The translations under genes and the position numbers were made by a program. A stretch of 49,272 bases of DNA from Methylomonas subterranea (GTDB lineage Bacteria; Pseudomonadota; Gammaproteobacteria; Methylococcales; Methylomonadaceae): positions 1 through 49,272 of the forward strand of contig NZ_JANIBJ010000032.1 of the NCBI RefSeq assembly GCF_024505185.1. The letters run 5' to 3'. The notes beneath the pieces are model-generated. The model did not search any database and was not told the origin of the DNA. It worked only from the letters and a program-made list of their open reading frames with translations. Shown here piece after piece: positions 1 through 7,190 of the stretch. Position 1 is the stretch's first letter; each line of letters begins with the position of its first letter.

Positions 1-459
1 TATATCCGGCGTTCGCCGCCGCGCAGGCGGCTTAGAAAACTACCCCTAGTTACACTAAAGTTCTTGATTGGTTCGCCGCCGCGCAGGCGGCTTAGAAATA
101 GCGAAAATATGCTATTTAATCCAGCCGCCAGTTCGCCGCCGCGCAGGCGGCTTAGAAATTATTATTGATAAACCGCTGAAGACGATCAGCGTTCGCCGCC
201 GCGCAGGCGGCTTAGAAATCGCAGCATCGGTTGGTAAACCTTCACCGACCGTTCGCCGCCGCGCAGGCGGCTTAGAAACTTGCTAATCAAGGCTTGGAAG
301 TTGGCCTAACGTTCGCCGCCGCGCAGGCGGCTTAGAAACAAACGGGGGGCACGTTGATGTACCGCGCGAAAGTTCGCCGCCGCGCAGGCGGCTTAGAAAA
401 TGGCCAGCAACAATGCTGTTGTCGCCACCTAGTTCGCCGCCGCGCGGGCGGCTTAAAAA
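1..459 (+). CRISPR. Type I-F-like CRISPR array, trailer end
   Basis: Eight 28-nt repeats start at 11, 71, 131, 191, 251, 311, 372 and 432. They begin GTTCGCCGCC and end GGCTTAGAAA, with an inverted GCCGCC/GGCGGC core. Seven complete unique spacers are visible: six of 32 nt and one of 33 nt (339-371). Bases 1-10 are the end of another spacer. Length, spacing and the CTTAGAAA 3' end match subtype I-F, whose 3' end becomes the crRNA 5' handle. The last repeat (432-459) carries two substitutions (CAGG to CGGG, TTAGAAA to TTAAAAA), as expected at the leader-distal end. The array is therefore transcribed rightward and its leader lies left of the window. No cas gene is in the window. Open frames through the array are repeat artefacts. 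Confidence 0.96.
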
Positions 460-635
460 TTCCCGCCGCATGACATTTTACCGGGTTGATGAAGGCGGCA
501 TGCCAAGCTTATCCTTACGCCAAGCGTTAAGCTTATGTATTATGCCCGCTGTGCGGGAAGTCGTGCGGCCGTCAGCATTCTGGCCGCCGGTGTCGGTCAT
601 CCTTTTAGATTTTTAGACAAGCATTTGGAGTTGTC

Positions 636-1421
636 ATGAAACTGGTTCTGTTATTGATTTCTTTTCTGGTCAGTCCGGCGTTGCTGGCGGCGTTGCATGA
701 AGAAAACGTCGAATACCGGGCCGGCGATACGGTCATGAAGGGTTATCTGGCTTGGGACGATGCCAAGGGCGCCAAGCAGCCGGGCGTGCTGGTGGTACAC
801 GAGTGGTGGGGCTTGAACGATTACGCCCGCCAACGGGCCCGCATGCTGGCGGAACTGGGTTATACCGCGCTGGCGGTGGACATGTACGGCGATGGCAGGC
901 ACAGCGAACACGGCAAGGATGCGGCGGCTTTCATGAATGCGGTAACGGCCAAGGCCGGATTGGCGCAACAGCGTTTTGAGGCGGCCAGGGAATTGCTGGT
1001 TGGCAGGCCCAATGTGGACGCGGCAAAAATTGCCGCCATAGGCTACTGTTTCGGCGGCGCGACGGTTTTGAACATGGCTCGACAGGGCTTGGATTTAGCC
1101 GCCGTGGTCAGTTTTCACGGTAATCTGGTCACCGAAACCCCGGCCCAACCCGGTAAGGTCAAAGCCAGGGTTTTGGTGTTGAACGGGGCGGCGGATAGCT
1201 TTGTCAGCCCCGAAAGCATAGATGCATTCAAGCGGGAAATGACGGGGGCCGGCGCGAATTACCGTTTCGTCGACTATCCGGGTGTGATCCACGGCTTTAC
1301 CAATCCGGATGCCGACCGGTTGGGCAAGGCCAACGGTTTGGCGGTTGCCTACGATGCGGAAGCCGACCGGAAATCCTGGGCGGCGATGCGTGAGTTGTTT
1401 GACGAGGTATTCAAACCTTGA
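636..1421 (+). CDS. Dienelactone hydrolase family protein, exported
   Basis: This 261-residue alpha/beta hydrolase belongs to the dienelactone hydrolase (DLH) family. An N-terminal hydrophobic stretch of about 19 residues ending in Ala looks like a signal peptide, so the enzyme is probably periplasmic. The expected triad is visible: Cys138 in the nucleophile elbow GYCFGG, Asp187 in NGAADSFV and His219 in GVIHGFTNP. Glu55 in HEWWG matches the Glu that helps activate the Cys in DLH. The ATG is preceded by GGAG at 627-630. The gene stands alone after the CRISPR trailer. The true substrate is unknown, because family members act on dienelactones and on various esters and lactones. Confidence 0.9.
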   Translation: MKLVLLLISFLVSPALLAALHEENVEYRAGDTVMKGYLAWDDAKGAKQPGVLVVHEWWGLNDYARQRARMLAELGYTALAVDMYGDGRHSEHGKDAAAFMNAVTAKAGLAQQRFEAARELLVGRPNVDAAKIAAIGYCFGGATVLNMARQGLDLAAVVSFHGNLVTETPAQPGKVKARVLVLNGAADSFVSPESIDAFKREMTGAGANYRFVDYPGVIHGFTNPDADRLGKANGLAVAYDAEADRKSWAAMRELFDEVFKP

Positions 1422-1626
1422 GGATTTCGATATAGATAACCTCCCGCTTCGAAAAAGGCGGATCGCTAGGGATTGTTAAAAAGTCTCCAGCGTCTCTTGT
1501 TCAAAGGGGGGCTTTTACGACAGCCTCCGGAGGGAGAAGGGACTGATCGGCTTTTACGATAGCCTCTTGAGGGAAGGGGAACAAAATGCGAAAGTTATTG
1601 CGGACGGAATTCCAAGCGAATTTGAC

Positions 1627-1995
1627 ATGAGAGATTTGGAGCAACTGTTCGCCGCGCTGGGTAAGTCGGCTTTTCGCGGTAAATTTCATTTGCGGGCCGG
1701 GGATATGCAATATCTGCGTGCCAAGGGCCTGCCGACCATGCGCCGGCACGCGCGGGATTTCGTCGGCAAACGTCTGGCGCCGGCGCTGATTCCCAACGAC
1801 GGCAAGCAGACTCCTTATCGCGGCCATCCGGTGTTTGTTGCGCAACATGCCACCGCCTGCTGTTGCCGGAGCTGTCTGCACAAATGGCACGGCATAGAGC
1901 AGGGCAGAATGTTGACCGAGCAAGAGCAACACTATATTGTCGAGGTATTGCTGCGTTGGTTTCAGCGGGAAATGCGCGGGTTGGCCGATTCGTAG
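1627..1995 (+). CDS. DUF4186 domain protein
   Basis: A 122-residue protein that I recognise as DUF4186, a family of small cytoplasmic proteins of unknown function. The conserved core is visible: KFHLRAGDMQYL near residue 19, a central RRHARDFV with KRLAPA, then NDGKQTP, GHPVF and the Cys/His-rich segment QHATACCCRSCLHKWHGI. Cys78-80, Cys83, His85 and His88 could bind a metal, which is inference. I chose the ATG at 1627 because the homologous region begins there. The frame also opens from a TTG at 1567 but without conserved sequence. No strong ribosome site is seen at either start. It is followed 68 nt later by the carbonic-anhydrase-like gene on the same strand. Confidence 0.8.
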   Translation: MRDLEQLFAALGKSAFRGKFHLRAGDMQYLRAKGLPTMRRHARDFVGKRLAPALIPNDGKQTPYRGHPVFVAQHATACCCRSCLHKWHGIEQGRMLTEQEQHYIVEVLLRWFQREMRGLADS

Positions 1996-2063
1996 TTGTT
2001 TGAGCCGCTTTTTGGAGTTTTTTCGGCGGGCTGGGTTTGTCCATAACAATCAGGAGGTCGCAT

Positions 2064-2666
2064 ATGCATCGATACAAAGCACCAGATCCGGGTTTCAGGC
2101 ATGCGCCGCCGCGTAAGCATGTACTTTTGCTGAGCTGCATGGATCAGCGCCTGCTTGATGACACGGTGTCGTTTATGAATGGCTATAATTTGGCAAACCG
2201 ATACGATCAAGTGATTTTTGCTGGCACCGCGCTCGGTGTGATGCACCTTGATAGCCCGCCGGCAAATTCAGCGTGGAACGACGTGTTTTTCCATCACCTC
2301 CAGGTAGCCATTGACGTGCTGGGGCGCAAAATCAAGGATATTTTTATTCTTGAGCATCGCGACTGCGGAGCCTATAAACATTTTCATCCCAGTCATAATG
2401 ACTATTATGGCGATGATCCGTGCGGGCAGAACCTTGAAAGGGATCACCATTGCGAGCAGGCGTTTTTGCTGGCAAACAAAATCCGCGAGTATTGCCTTGT
2501 ACAACAAGGCCAAGCGAAAAAGGCCATGGCGGATGCCACGTGCGAGGTTTATCGCCTCAAAGCCGAAGAGCGTTTGAAGGCGTGGAAAGATATTCATGTG
2601 AAGTGTTTTTTGATGGATTTGGAAGGCAAGGTCGAGCACCTTTCCGAAGCTCATTGGAAGCCATAG
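2064..2666 (+). CDS. Divergent beta-carbonic-anhydrase-like protein
   Basis: A 200-residue protein with the zinc site of beta-carbonic anhydrases: Cys25-x-Asp27-x-Arg29 in LLSCMDQR, and His98 with Cys101 in LEHRDCGAY. These would be the three zinc ligands (two Cys, one His) and the Asp/Arg dyad, giving reversible CO2 hydration. Outside these motifs it differs from the typical enzyme. It carries an extra His/Asp/Tyr-rich stretch at about 106-130 and lacks the usual RNAGG-like strand, having FAGTALGVM in its place. The ATG at 2064 was chosen because a perfect AGGAGG lies at 2052-2057. A second, more canonical homologue lies at 4359. Activity is inferred, and it may act on another substrate. Confidence 0.75.
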   Translation: MHRYKAPDPGFRHAPPRKHVLLLSCMDQRLLDDTVSFMNGYNLANRYDQVIFAGTALGVMHLDSPPANSAWNDVFFHHLQVAIDVLGRKIKDIFILEHRDCGAYKHFHPSHNDYYGDDPCGQNLERDHHCEQAFLLANKIREYCLVQQGQAKKAMADATCEVYRLKAEERLKAWKDIHVKCFLMDLEGKVEHLSEAHWKP

Positions 2667-2968
2667 CGGGACGCGGAAAGGCGGCGAGGTGGCGTCGCGC
2701 ATCCCGCGCGGCAAGACCAAACGGAATCGTCCGCGGCGTGATTCGATGCTCGGCTTGGCTTTATGTTAGCCGCAGACCCATAAATCAGCGATTAAGATAG
2801 AGAATTGGGTGTCGGCAATGTTGCACTGGCTTACGTGTCAATCCCAAGCTTCGACGTAGGGCTCGGCATGGCTATATCGGTAAGGCAGGTTATCAGAATG
2901 TATAGGCGCTTTGAGAGAAGCTTCTTCGTTACCGCCAACGCCTTGGCTTGTGCGCCAAGGCAAACGGT
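2667..2968. other. Intergenic region with a hairpin at its right end
   Basis: No credible gene is visible in these 302 bases. Short frames run through it without conserved motifs. The only structure noted is the perfect inverted repeat at 2940-2961, just before the next start codon, listed separately. Confidence 0.5.
2940..2961 (+). promoter_or_regulatory. Hairpin overlapping the ribosome site of the next gene
   Basis: GCCTTGGC at 2940-2947 and GCCAAGGC at 2954-2961 form a perfect 8-bp stem with a 6-nt loop. The only Shine-Dalgarno-like bases before the ATG at 2969 (AAGG, 2957-2960) sit inside the 3' arm. Folding would therefore hide the ribosome site. The structure is seen in the sequence. 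Regulation is inference. Confidence 0.4.
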
Positions 2969-3382
2969 ATGAGTTCGCTCAAGGACATCGCTCGGTTCAA
3001 GTCGGCGCTGTTCAGTCCGTTATTGCCGGAGCATTGTCAGGTCAATCCCGAGGTGTATGGCGCGGAATTGGCGTTTTGGTTGTGTAGCGAACTCGCGCGC
3101 CGTGGCATTGCTACCAGCTATCCCAACTCGGAAGATTGGGGTTGGTTCATCGAGTTTCTGCCTGGTAGCGGTGCAGAATTTGCCGTGCACTGTTGCAATG
3201 TGGAAGGCAGGCGCGACGAATGGCTGCTGTCCTTGCGCCGTCACGCCCGAAAGATGTTCGGACGGGACAAACCTCCCTTTGCAGAGGCGGCAACTCTGGT
3301 AGAAGGCATACGGGAACTGCTCGTTGGTAGCCCCGGCATTGCCGAACTTGAATGGTTGTATCGGGGCGAAGATGCGGCTTGA
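2969..3382 (+). CDS. Hypothetical protein with EDWGW motif
   Basis: A 137-residue soluble protein that I cannot assign to a named family. It has no signal peptide or membrane segment. A YPNSEDWGWFIEF segment lies near residues 51-63, a Cys pair follows in VHCCNVEG (75-76), and a basic stretch RRHARKMFGRD comes at 90-100. The EDWGW-type motif recurs in small uncharacterised proteobacterial proteins, so the frame is probably real. The ATG at 2969 was chosen over an in-frame TTG at 2948, which lies inside a hairpin loop. It is convergent with the O-methyltransferase gene, 54 nt away. An orphan accessory or immunity-type protein is possible but unsupported. Confidence 0.6.
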   Translation: MSSLKDIARFKSALFSPLLPEHCQVNPEVYGAELAFWLCSELARRGIATSYPNSEDWGWFIEFLPGSGAEFAVHCCNVEGRRDEWLLSLRRHARKMFGRDKPPFAEAATLVEGIRELLVGSPGIAELEWLYRGEDAA

Positions 3383-3436
3383 CTTGGAATTCCACGGGCT
3401 CCGGCCGTTACCGCCGGTGTCGGTCCGGAAAAGTTC

Positions 3437-4099
3437 CTAGCGTTTTAATGCCAGTGTCAAACCGTCGGCCACCGGCAATAAGCTGATGCCGACCCTGGAA
3501 TCGGCGTGTATTTTTGCATTTAGGGCCCGGATGGCCGCCGTATCCTCGTCGTCAAATGTCGGATCGGCCACTTGGCCGTTCCACAGCACGTTGTCCAGCA
3601 TCAGCAAGCCGCCTCGGCGCAGCAGGCCTAGGGCCCGTTCGTAATAGCCGTCGTAATTGGCTTTGTCGGCATCGATAAAGGCCATGTCGTAGCTGGCGGC
3701 CAGTCCCTCGGCCAGCAGATTGTCCAGCGTATCCAAGGCCGGCCCCACGCGCAGGTCGATTTTGCGGCTGACGCCGGCCAGTTCCCAGTAACGCTGGGCC
3801 ACGTCGGTGTGTGTTTTGCTGATGTCGCAGGCGGTGAGCTTGCCGTCCTCCGGTAGCGCCAGCGCCAGGCTGGTGGAGCTGTAGCCGGTAAATACGCCGA
3901 TCTCCAAAATCTTGCGCGCGCCGGTCAGTTCGACCAGCAAGGCCATGAATTGGCCCTGTTCCGGGGCGATTTGCATGTTGGCCAGCGGATGGGCGGCGGT
4001 CTCCGCGCGCAGTTGCCGCAAGGCGGCGGGTTCTCGCAAGGAGTTGGTCAGTAGATAATCGTAAATATTGTCGGTGATCAAAGTGCGTTTAGTGGACAT
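3437..4099 (-). CDS. SAM-dependent O-methyltransferase (COMT-like)
   Basis: A 220-residue class I methyltransferase of the catechol/caffeoyl-CoA O-methyltransferase group. It would transfer a methyl group from S-adenosylmethionine to a hydroxyl of a small, probably catechol-like, substrate. Motif I is KILEIGVFTGYSS (63-75), the acidic ribose-binding position is in LTACDIS (88-94), the metal-site segment is AFIDADKANYDGYYE (140-154), and DNVLWNG (169-175) supplies the second Asp-Asn metal ligands. Length is typical for bacterial members. The ATG at 4099 was preferred to a TTG two codons upstream. No clear ribosome site is seen, and the true substrate is unknown. Confidence 0.9.
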   Translation of the reverse strand: MSTKRTLITDNIYDYLLTNSLREPAALRQLRAETAAHPLANMQIAPEQGQFMALLVELTGARKILEIGVFTGYSSTSLALALPEDGKLTACDISKTHTDVAQRYWELAGVSRKIDLRVGPALDTLDNLLAEGLAASYDMAFIDADKANYDGYYERALGLLRRGGLLMLDNVLWNGQVADPTFDDEDTAAIRALNAKIHADSRVGISLLPVADGLTLALKR

Positions 4100-4310
4100 G
4101 GGCAAGGATATTTTTTGGGGTTAAGGACGGCGGAGACTGACCGGTAATGATAAAAGCATAGCGCCAAATGACTAAACCGGTCCACGCGGTTTGCTTGGAA
4201 TCGGGGGAGTTTTTAAACCAATGGTTTATATTTTATAAACTAAACAATGTCTTTAAACCGTTGGGCGGCCTGTATACAATCGGTGGTGGAGATAGTAATC
4301 CCTACAATTA

Positions 4311-4340
4311 CCGGCTTCGATGCGTCGAGCCGGGTTTTTT
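4311..4340 (+). terminator. Intrinsic terminator or attenuator in the carbonic anhydrase leader
   Basis: CCGGCT(T)CGA at 4311-4320 pairs with TCGAGCCGG at 4325-4333 around the tetraloop TGCG, with one bulged T. Six T residues follow (4335-4340). It ends 18 nt before the ATG at 4359, so rightward transcripts would meet it before the gene. No gene lies upstream on this strand. It therefore either ends a short leader RNA or acts as an attenuator. A possible -10 (TATACA) lies near 4273. Confidence 0.6.
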
Positions 4341-4358
4341 CGCACACCGAGGTTCATT

Positions 4359-4937
4359 ATGAGCAAAATTCTAAACGAAGTACTGCTGGCTAACCGCGAT
4401 TACGTTGCCGGTTTCGATAAAGGCGGTCTGGCGATGCCGCCCGCCCGCCAATTCGCTATCCTCACCTGCATGGATGCCCGCCTGGACCCGGCCAAATACG
4501 CCGGCTTGTCGGAAGGCGACGCCCATGTTATCCGCAACGCCGGCGGCCGCGCCAGCGACGACGCCATCCGCTCGCTGGTAATTTCCTACAAATTGTTGGG
4601 CACCAGGGAATGGTTCGTCATTCACCACACCGATTGCGGCATGGAAACATTCACCAACGAGATTATGGGCGACCTGCTCGCCAGCAGCCTGGAAACCGCC
4701 AGCGTCGATGCCTCGGGCTGGCATGACCACGGTGCCGGACCCGGTTCCACCGACGGCAAATTCATCAATTGGTTGACCATCAAAAATCAGGCCGAAAGCG
4801 TATTGGAAGACGTCCGCCGCATCAAGGGCCATCCGCTGGTACCGTCCAACATACCGGTGTACGGCTATGTCTACGACGTTAAAACCGGCGGTCTGATCGA
4901 AATACCGGAAGCCAGCGCGGCGGGACGCGCGGGTTAA
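4359..4937 (+). CDS. Beta-class carbonic anhydrase
   Basis: A 192-residue carbonic anhydrase that interconverts CO2 and bicarbonate in the cytoplasm. Zinc ligands and dyad are visible as Cys37-x-Asp39-x-Arg41 in LTCMDAR, followed by [17 protein letters not shown] (58-74), and His90 with Cys93 in IHHTDCGM. This is the short beta-CA form common in bacteria and archaea. The ATG at 4359 follows a GAGG at 4349-4352. A longer frame upstream runs through the terminator hairpin and was rejected. A strong terminator-like hairpin in the leader suggests control of read-through. A divergent homologue lies 1.7 kb upstream. In a methanotroph, bicarbonate supply for carboxylations is a plausible role (inference). 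Confidence 0.92.
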   Translation: MSKILNEVLLANRDYVAGFDKGGLAMPPARQFAILTCMDARLDPAKYAGLSEGDAHVIRNAGGRASDDAIRSLVISYKLLGTREWFVIHHTDCGMETFTNEIMGDLLASSLETASVDASGWHDHGAGPGSTDGKFINWLTIKNQAESVLEDVRRIKGHPLVPSNIPVYGYVYDVKTGGLIEIPEASAAGRAG

Positions 4938-4956
4938 TTCAAGCTATAAAACCGGC

Positions 4957-5001
4957 AACCGGATCGGCGGCCCTTAAGCCCGGGGCTGCCGATTCCGGGT
5001 T
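4957..5001. repeat. Long stem-loop after the carbonic anhydrase gene
   Basis: AACCGGATCGGCGGCCC at 4957-4973 can pair with the complementary arm ending GGGTT at 5001. The arms are nearly fully complementary, with one or two bulges. No T-run follows, so it is not a classic intrinsic terminator. It may protect the 3' end of the mRNA or be a remnant of a dispersed palindrome. Confidence 0.5.
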
Positions 5002-5057
5002 GGCTAAATCTCGCGTAACGCTAGCGGTTATGCATAAAAATTGACAAAAACCCTCGG

Positions 5058-5086
5058 TTGAAACCCTAAAACTAATATGCTATATA
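5058..5086 (+). promoter_or_regulatory. Sigma-70 promoter for the riboswitch transcript
   Basis: TTGAAA at 5058-5063 and TATATA at 5081-5086 are separated by 17 nt. This predicts a start near 5093, just before the aptamer-like sequence. A TTGACA at 5041 is badly spaced from any -10 and was not used. Confidence 0.5.
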
Positions 5087-5092
5087 TCGACT

Positions 5093-5175
5093 TAACAGCT
5101 AAATCTATCGGAAGGTAGATGCGGAAAGTCGCGGATCCCGAATAAATGAGATTCAGGAAAGCCGGATCGCCGAAT
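5093..5175 (+). promoter_or_regulatory. c-di-GMP-I (GEMM)-like riboswitch aptamer
   Basis: After a GCTAAA segment (5098-5103), ATCTATC-GGAA-GGTAGAT (5103-5120) forms a 7-bp stem capped by a GNRA tetraloop. It is followed by GCGGAAAGTC, GCGGATCC and a short second stem (GGATC with GATTC). The block AGCCGGATCGCC closes it (5160-5171). This order matches GEMM-I aptamers: a GNRA-capped stem, an ACGCAAAGCC-like joint, a receptor stem and a GTAGCCGGGTTRCC-like end. Several positions depart from consensus, so it is a divergent member at best. The 3' block is also the 5' arm of the terminator that follows, giving a ready switch. The downstream gene encodes a secreted esterase. The fold is read by eye. 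Confidence 0.55.
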
Positions 5176-5215
5176 ATGACGTCGTTAATGTCAAATCGGT
5201 GGTCCGGCTTTTTTT
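5160..5215 (+). terminator. Intrinsic terminator overlapping the riboswitch 3' block
   Basis: AGCCGGATCGCCGA at 5160-5173 pairs over 14 bp, with two G-U pairs, with the arm at 5196-5209. Seven T residues follow (5209-5215). Inside the loop a small TGAC/GTCA stem can form. The left arm is shared with the conserved end of the aptamer, so aptamer folding and termination compete. Confidence 0.8.
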
Positions 5216-5421
5216 GTGTTCAATCACTTGCATCGGTTTACCATCGAATTGGCAATGCTGCGATGAAATACAAAAAAATCCGGGCTGAATTTGGCCGCTT
5301 AAGTACCATCATGCCGGTGGTGAGCTGTTCGACTGGCTTGCTCGGGACGGGATTACATCTCGCCCGCAACAATGAAGTCAGTTGTCTGAAATAAAATTAC
5401 AATCGAGATATGGAGGTGGTT

Positions 5422-6534
5422 ATGCGAGTAATCAATAAAACCAGCACGATTAAAATTTGTATGCTGGCATTGAGCTTGGTTTGTTCGTCAGCGGCTTTCG
5501 CCCAAAAATCCGCTTTTGATCGGCTGGTGGTGTTTGGTAGCAGTTTAAGCGATTCGGGGAACGCATTTGTGCTGATTAATAACCCAAGTGAGTTTGGCTT
5601 GGAGGATTGTCCTCTGGGTACGCCGTTGAATGTGCCGCCCTACGATCAAATGGATAAACTGTATTTAACGGATGATTTGTATGTTGAATTACTGGTTCCG
5701 GACGGGGTTTACGCCAGAGGCGGGCACCATGTCACAAACGGCGCTACCTGGATCGAGCAATATGCGCTCGGCCAGGGCTTGTCGGGAACCGTTAGACCCG
5801 CTCTAAGAAATCCGGGACTCCGAGCCAGCAATTACGCGGTAGGCGGCGCCAGAGCCCGTTTAGTGACAGACGAAACTCCGGTCGACGATGTGATCCGTTG
5901 CCGGTTCAACTTGTCCGATCAGGTTTCCGCGTATTTAACGGATTATCAAATAGATGCCGCTACCAATCCAATTTCCGCCAATACCTTGTTTGTAATCGAA
6001 ATTGGCGGTAACGATGTCAGGGATGCTTTAAACGCGGCAAATCCTTCAGCCGTTCTTGGCGCGGCAATTGGCAATATTTCACAGACAATGCAAACGTTAT
6101 ACGGTTTTGGGGCGCGGAATTTTCTGTTGATGAATGTGCCGAACATAGGCATTACACCGACGGTAAGATTGCTGGATGGAATTCTTACGCCTCCACCCAC
6201 ACCGCTGGAGTTCACTGTTGCCTATAACGCCAATCTGTTGGCTGTGGGATTTAATACTGCACTGGGGCAGGTTCAGGAGGGGTTGTCAGCGTTGCCGGGT
6301 ATCCATATCAGAACGCTAAATTTATATGGTTTGCTGGAGGAAATCGTCTTGGATCAAGAAAACAATGCCTCAAACCTATTCGGTATCACCAACGTGACCG
6401 ATGCCTGCATTAACCCCAATAAACCACCATTTACCTGTAAAAAGCCGGACACCTACCTATTCTGGGACGGTATACACCCGACCAAAGCGGTTCACGGCTG
6501 GATAGCGCAAAGAGCGATTGCGGTTTTGCAATAA
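5422..6534 (+). CDS. Secreted SGNH/GDSL-type esterase
   Basis: A 370-residue lipase/esterase of the SGNH superfamily. A signal peptide ends at about residue 27 (SSAAFA then QKS). Block I is VFGSSLSDSGN with the nucleophile Ser41; the usual GDSL Asp is Ser here. A GxND-type block is IGGND (194-198). The C-terminal block WDGIHPT gives Asp349 and His352. It probably hydrolyses esters in the periplasm or outside the cell. I chose the ATG at 5422 because GGAGG at 5412-5416 sits 5 nt before it; an upstream in-frame ATG at 5410 overlaps that site. No PEP-CTERM anchor or autotransporter barrel is present. A riboswitch-terminator about 200 nt upstream would link its expression to a ligand, perhaps c-di-GMP. 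Confidence 0.88.
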   Translation: MRVINKTSTIKICMLALSLVCSSAAFAQKSAFDRLVVFGSSLSDSGNAFVLINNPSEFGLEDCPLGTPLNVPPYDQMDKLYLTDDLYVELLVPDGVYARGGHHVTNGATWIEQYALGQGLSGTVRPALRNPGLRASNYAVGGARARLVTDETPVDDVIRCRFNLSDQVSAYLTDYQIDAATNPISANTLFVIEIGGNDVRDALNAANPSAVLGAAIGNISQTMQTLYGFGARNFLLMNVPNIGITPTVRLLDGILTPPPTPLEFTVAYNANLLAVGFNTALGQVQEGLSALPGIHIRTLNLYGLLEEIVLDQENNASNLFGITNVTDACINPNKPPFTCKKPDTYLFWDGIHPTKAVHGWIAQRAIAVLQ

Positions 6535-6730
6535 ATTCTACTGCGCAAAAAGGTTGCTTTACTATCTGAGTAAAAAATTTTTCAAAATCCCCAGCGGATT
6601 TCAGGGGGTATATTAGCCGATGTGGTTAATTCCAGACTAAGTCTGATCTACACCATATTACAGTCTTTCTTTTCATCGTAGAGAGTAATGATTTGGATGT
6701 TCAACTTGGAAAAGCACCTCGCTGTCTGAG

Positions 6731-6820
6731 CACCTCGGTGTCGATTTAGCCAAGCGACCTCATTCAATGTCGTTGCTTGGGGCGAGGTCGGATGGACTCA
6801 CGAAAAAAGGTCATTCGTAA
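6731..6820 (+). pseudogene. Possible IS110-family transposase N-terminal remnant
   Basis: The frame reads HLGVDLAKRPHSM and continues to GLTKKGHS before a stop. The GVDLAK start and KK-x-HS end resemble the N-terminal DEDD-fold strand of IS110-type transposases (GIDLAK...LRKRHSR). No upstream ATG in frame and no downstream catalytic part are present. If real, it is a small decayed fragment. Confidence 0.3.
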
Positions 6821-6912
6821 AGAATTCCAAATATTCGTCGACGGGCTGGATAACCTGGGAAAACGAATCGACTTTCACGTAGGAACTTTATGTAATTTGC
6901 AATATGAATGGA

Positions 6913-7071
6913 TTAATTCTTCTTTGTCAGATTCTTAAAGGAATTCGTCATTCCGGCAGGGATTGCCGGAATCCAGGCGCCATGGATGGACCGAAGCCTG
7001 CCATCCATGGCGCTGGATGCCCGCTTCCAAGCGGGCATGACGGCGGTTTTTTAAATGTGACAAAGAATTAA
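6913..7071 (+). mobile_element. MITE copy 1 (about 159 bp)
   Basis: This non-coding element is nearly identical, in inverse orientation, to 25464-25624. Its ends are inverted repeats: TTAATTC...TTTGTCA on the left and TGACAAAGAATTAA on the right, which lacks 3 nt present in the other copy. Inside are two long palindromes, one built on TCATTCCGGCAGGGATTGCCGGAAT and its arms, one on GCCCGCTTCCAAGCGGGC, plus a CCATGGATGG/CCATCCATGG inverted pair. Terminal inverted repeats, small size, no gene and a second copy fit a miniature inverted-repeat transposable element. The transposase would be supplied elsewhere. TTAA at both ends may be the target. Confidence 0.85.
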
Positions 7072-7190
7072 GTTCGGCCATTAGGCTGGTCAGTAAGGAT
7101 ACAGCTCAAAATAACTTCCCTATTTGCTAGGGGCGGAATCCTAAGTTAGATAAACGCGTATTTAATCAACGTCCACTACAGGGGGATTAC

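Larger units (their letters stand above)
6535..7190. other. Gene-free region with decayed mobile DNA
   Basis: These 656 bases hold no intact gene. They contain a possible IS110 transposase remnant (about 6731-6820) and a MITE copy (6913-7071), listed separately. Base use is less GC-rich than in the neighbouring genes. The last 120 bases are presumably the promoter region of the lipid cluster, but no clear -35/-10 pair was found. Confidence 0.6.

Noticed and set aside
68-471. Open frames with repeated VRRRAGGLE or its antisense across the left array
   Set aside because: They are translations of 28-nt CRISPR repeats, not a repeat protein.
4168-4358. Upstream coding extension of the carbonic anhydrase
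   Set aside because: The frame crosses the terminator hairpin and has no family sequence; the ATG at 4359 has the ribosome site.
5146-5394. 82-codon frame between riboswitch and esterase
   Set aside because: It starts in the aptamer and runs through the terminator; no homology or ribosome site.
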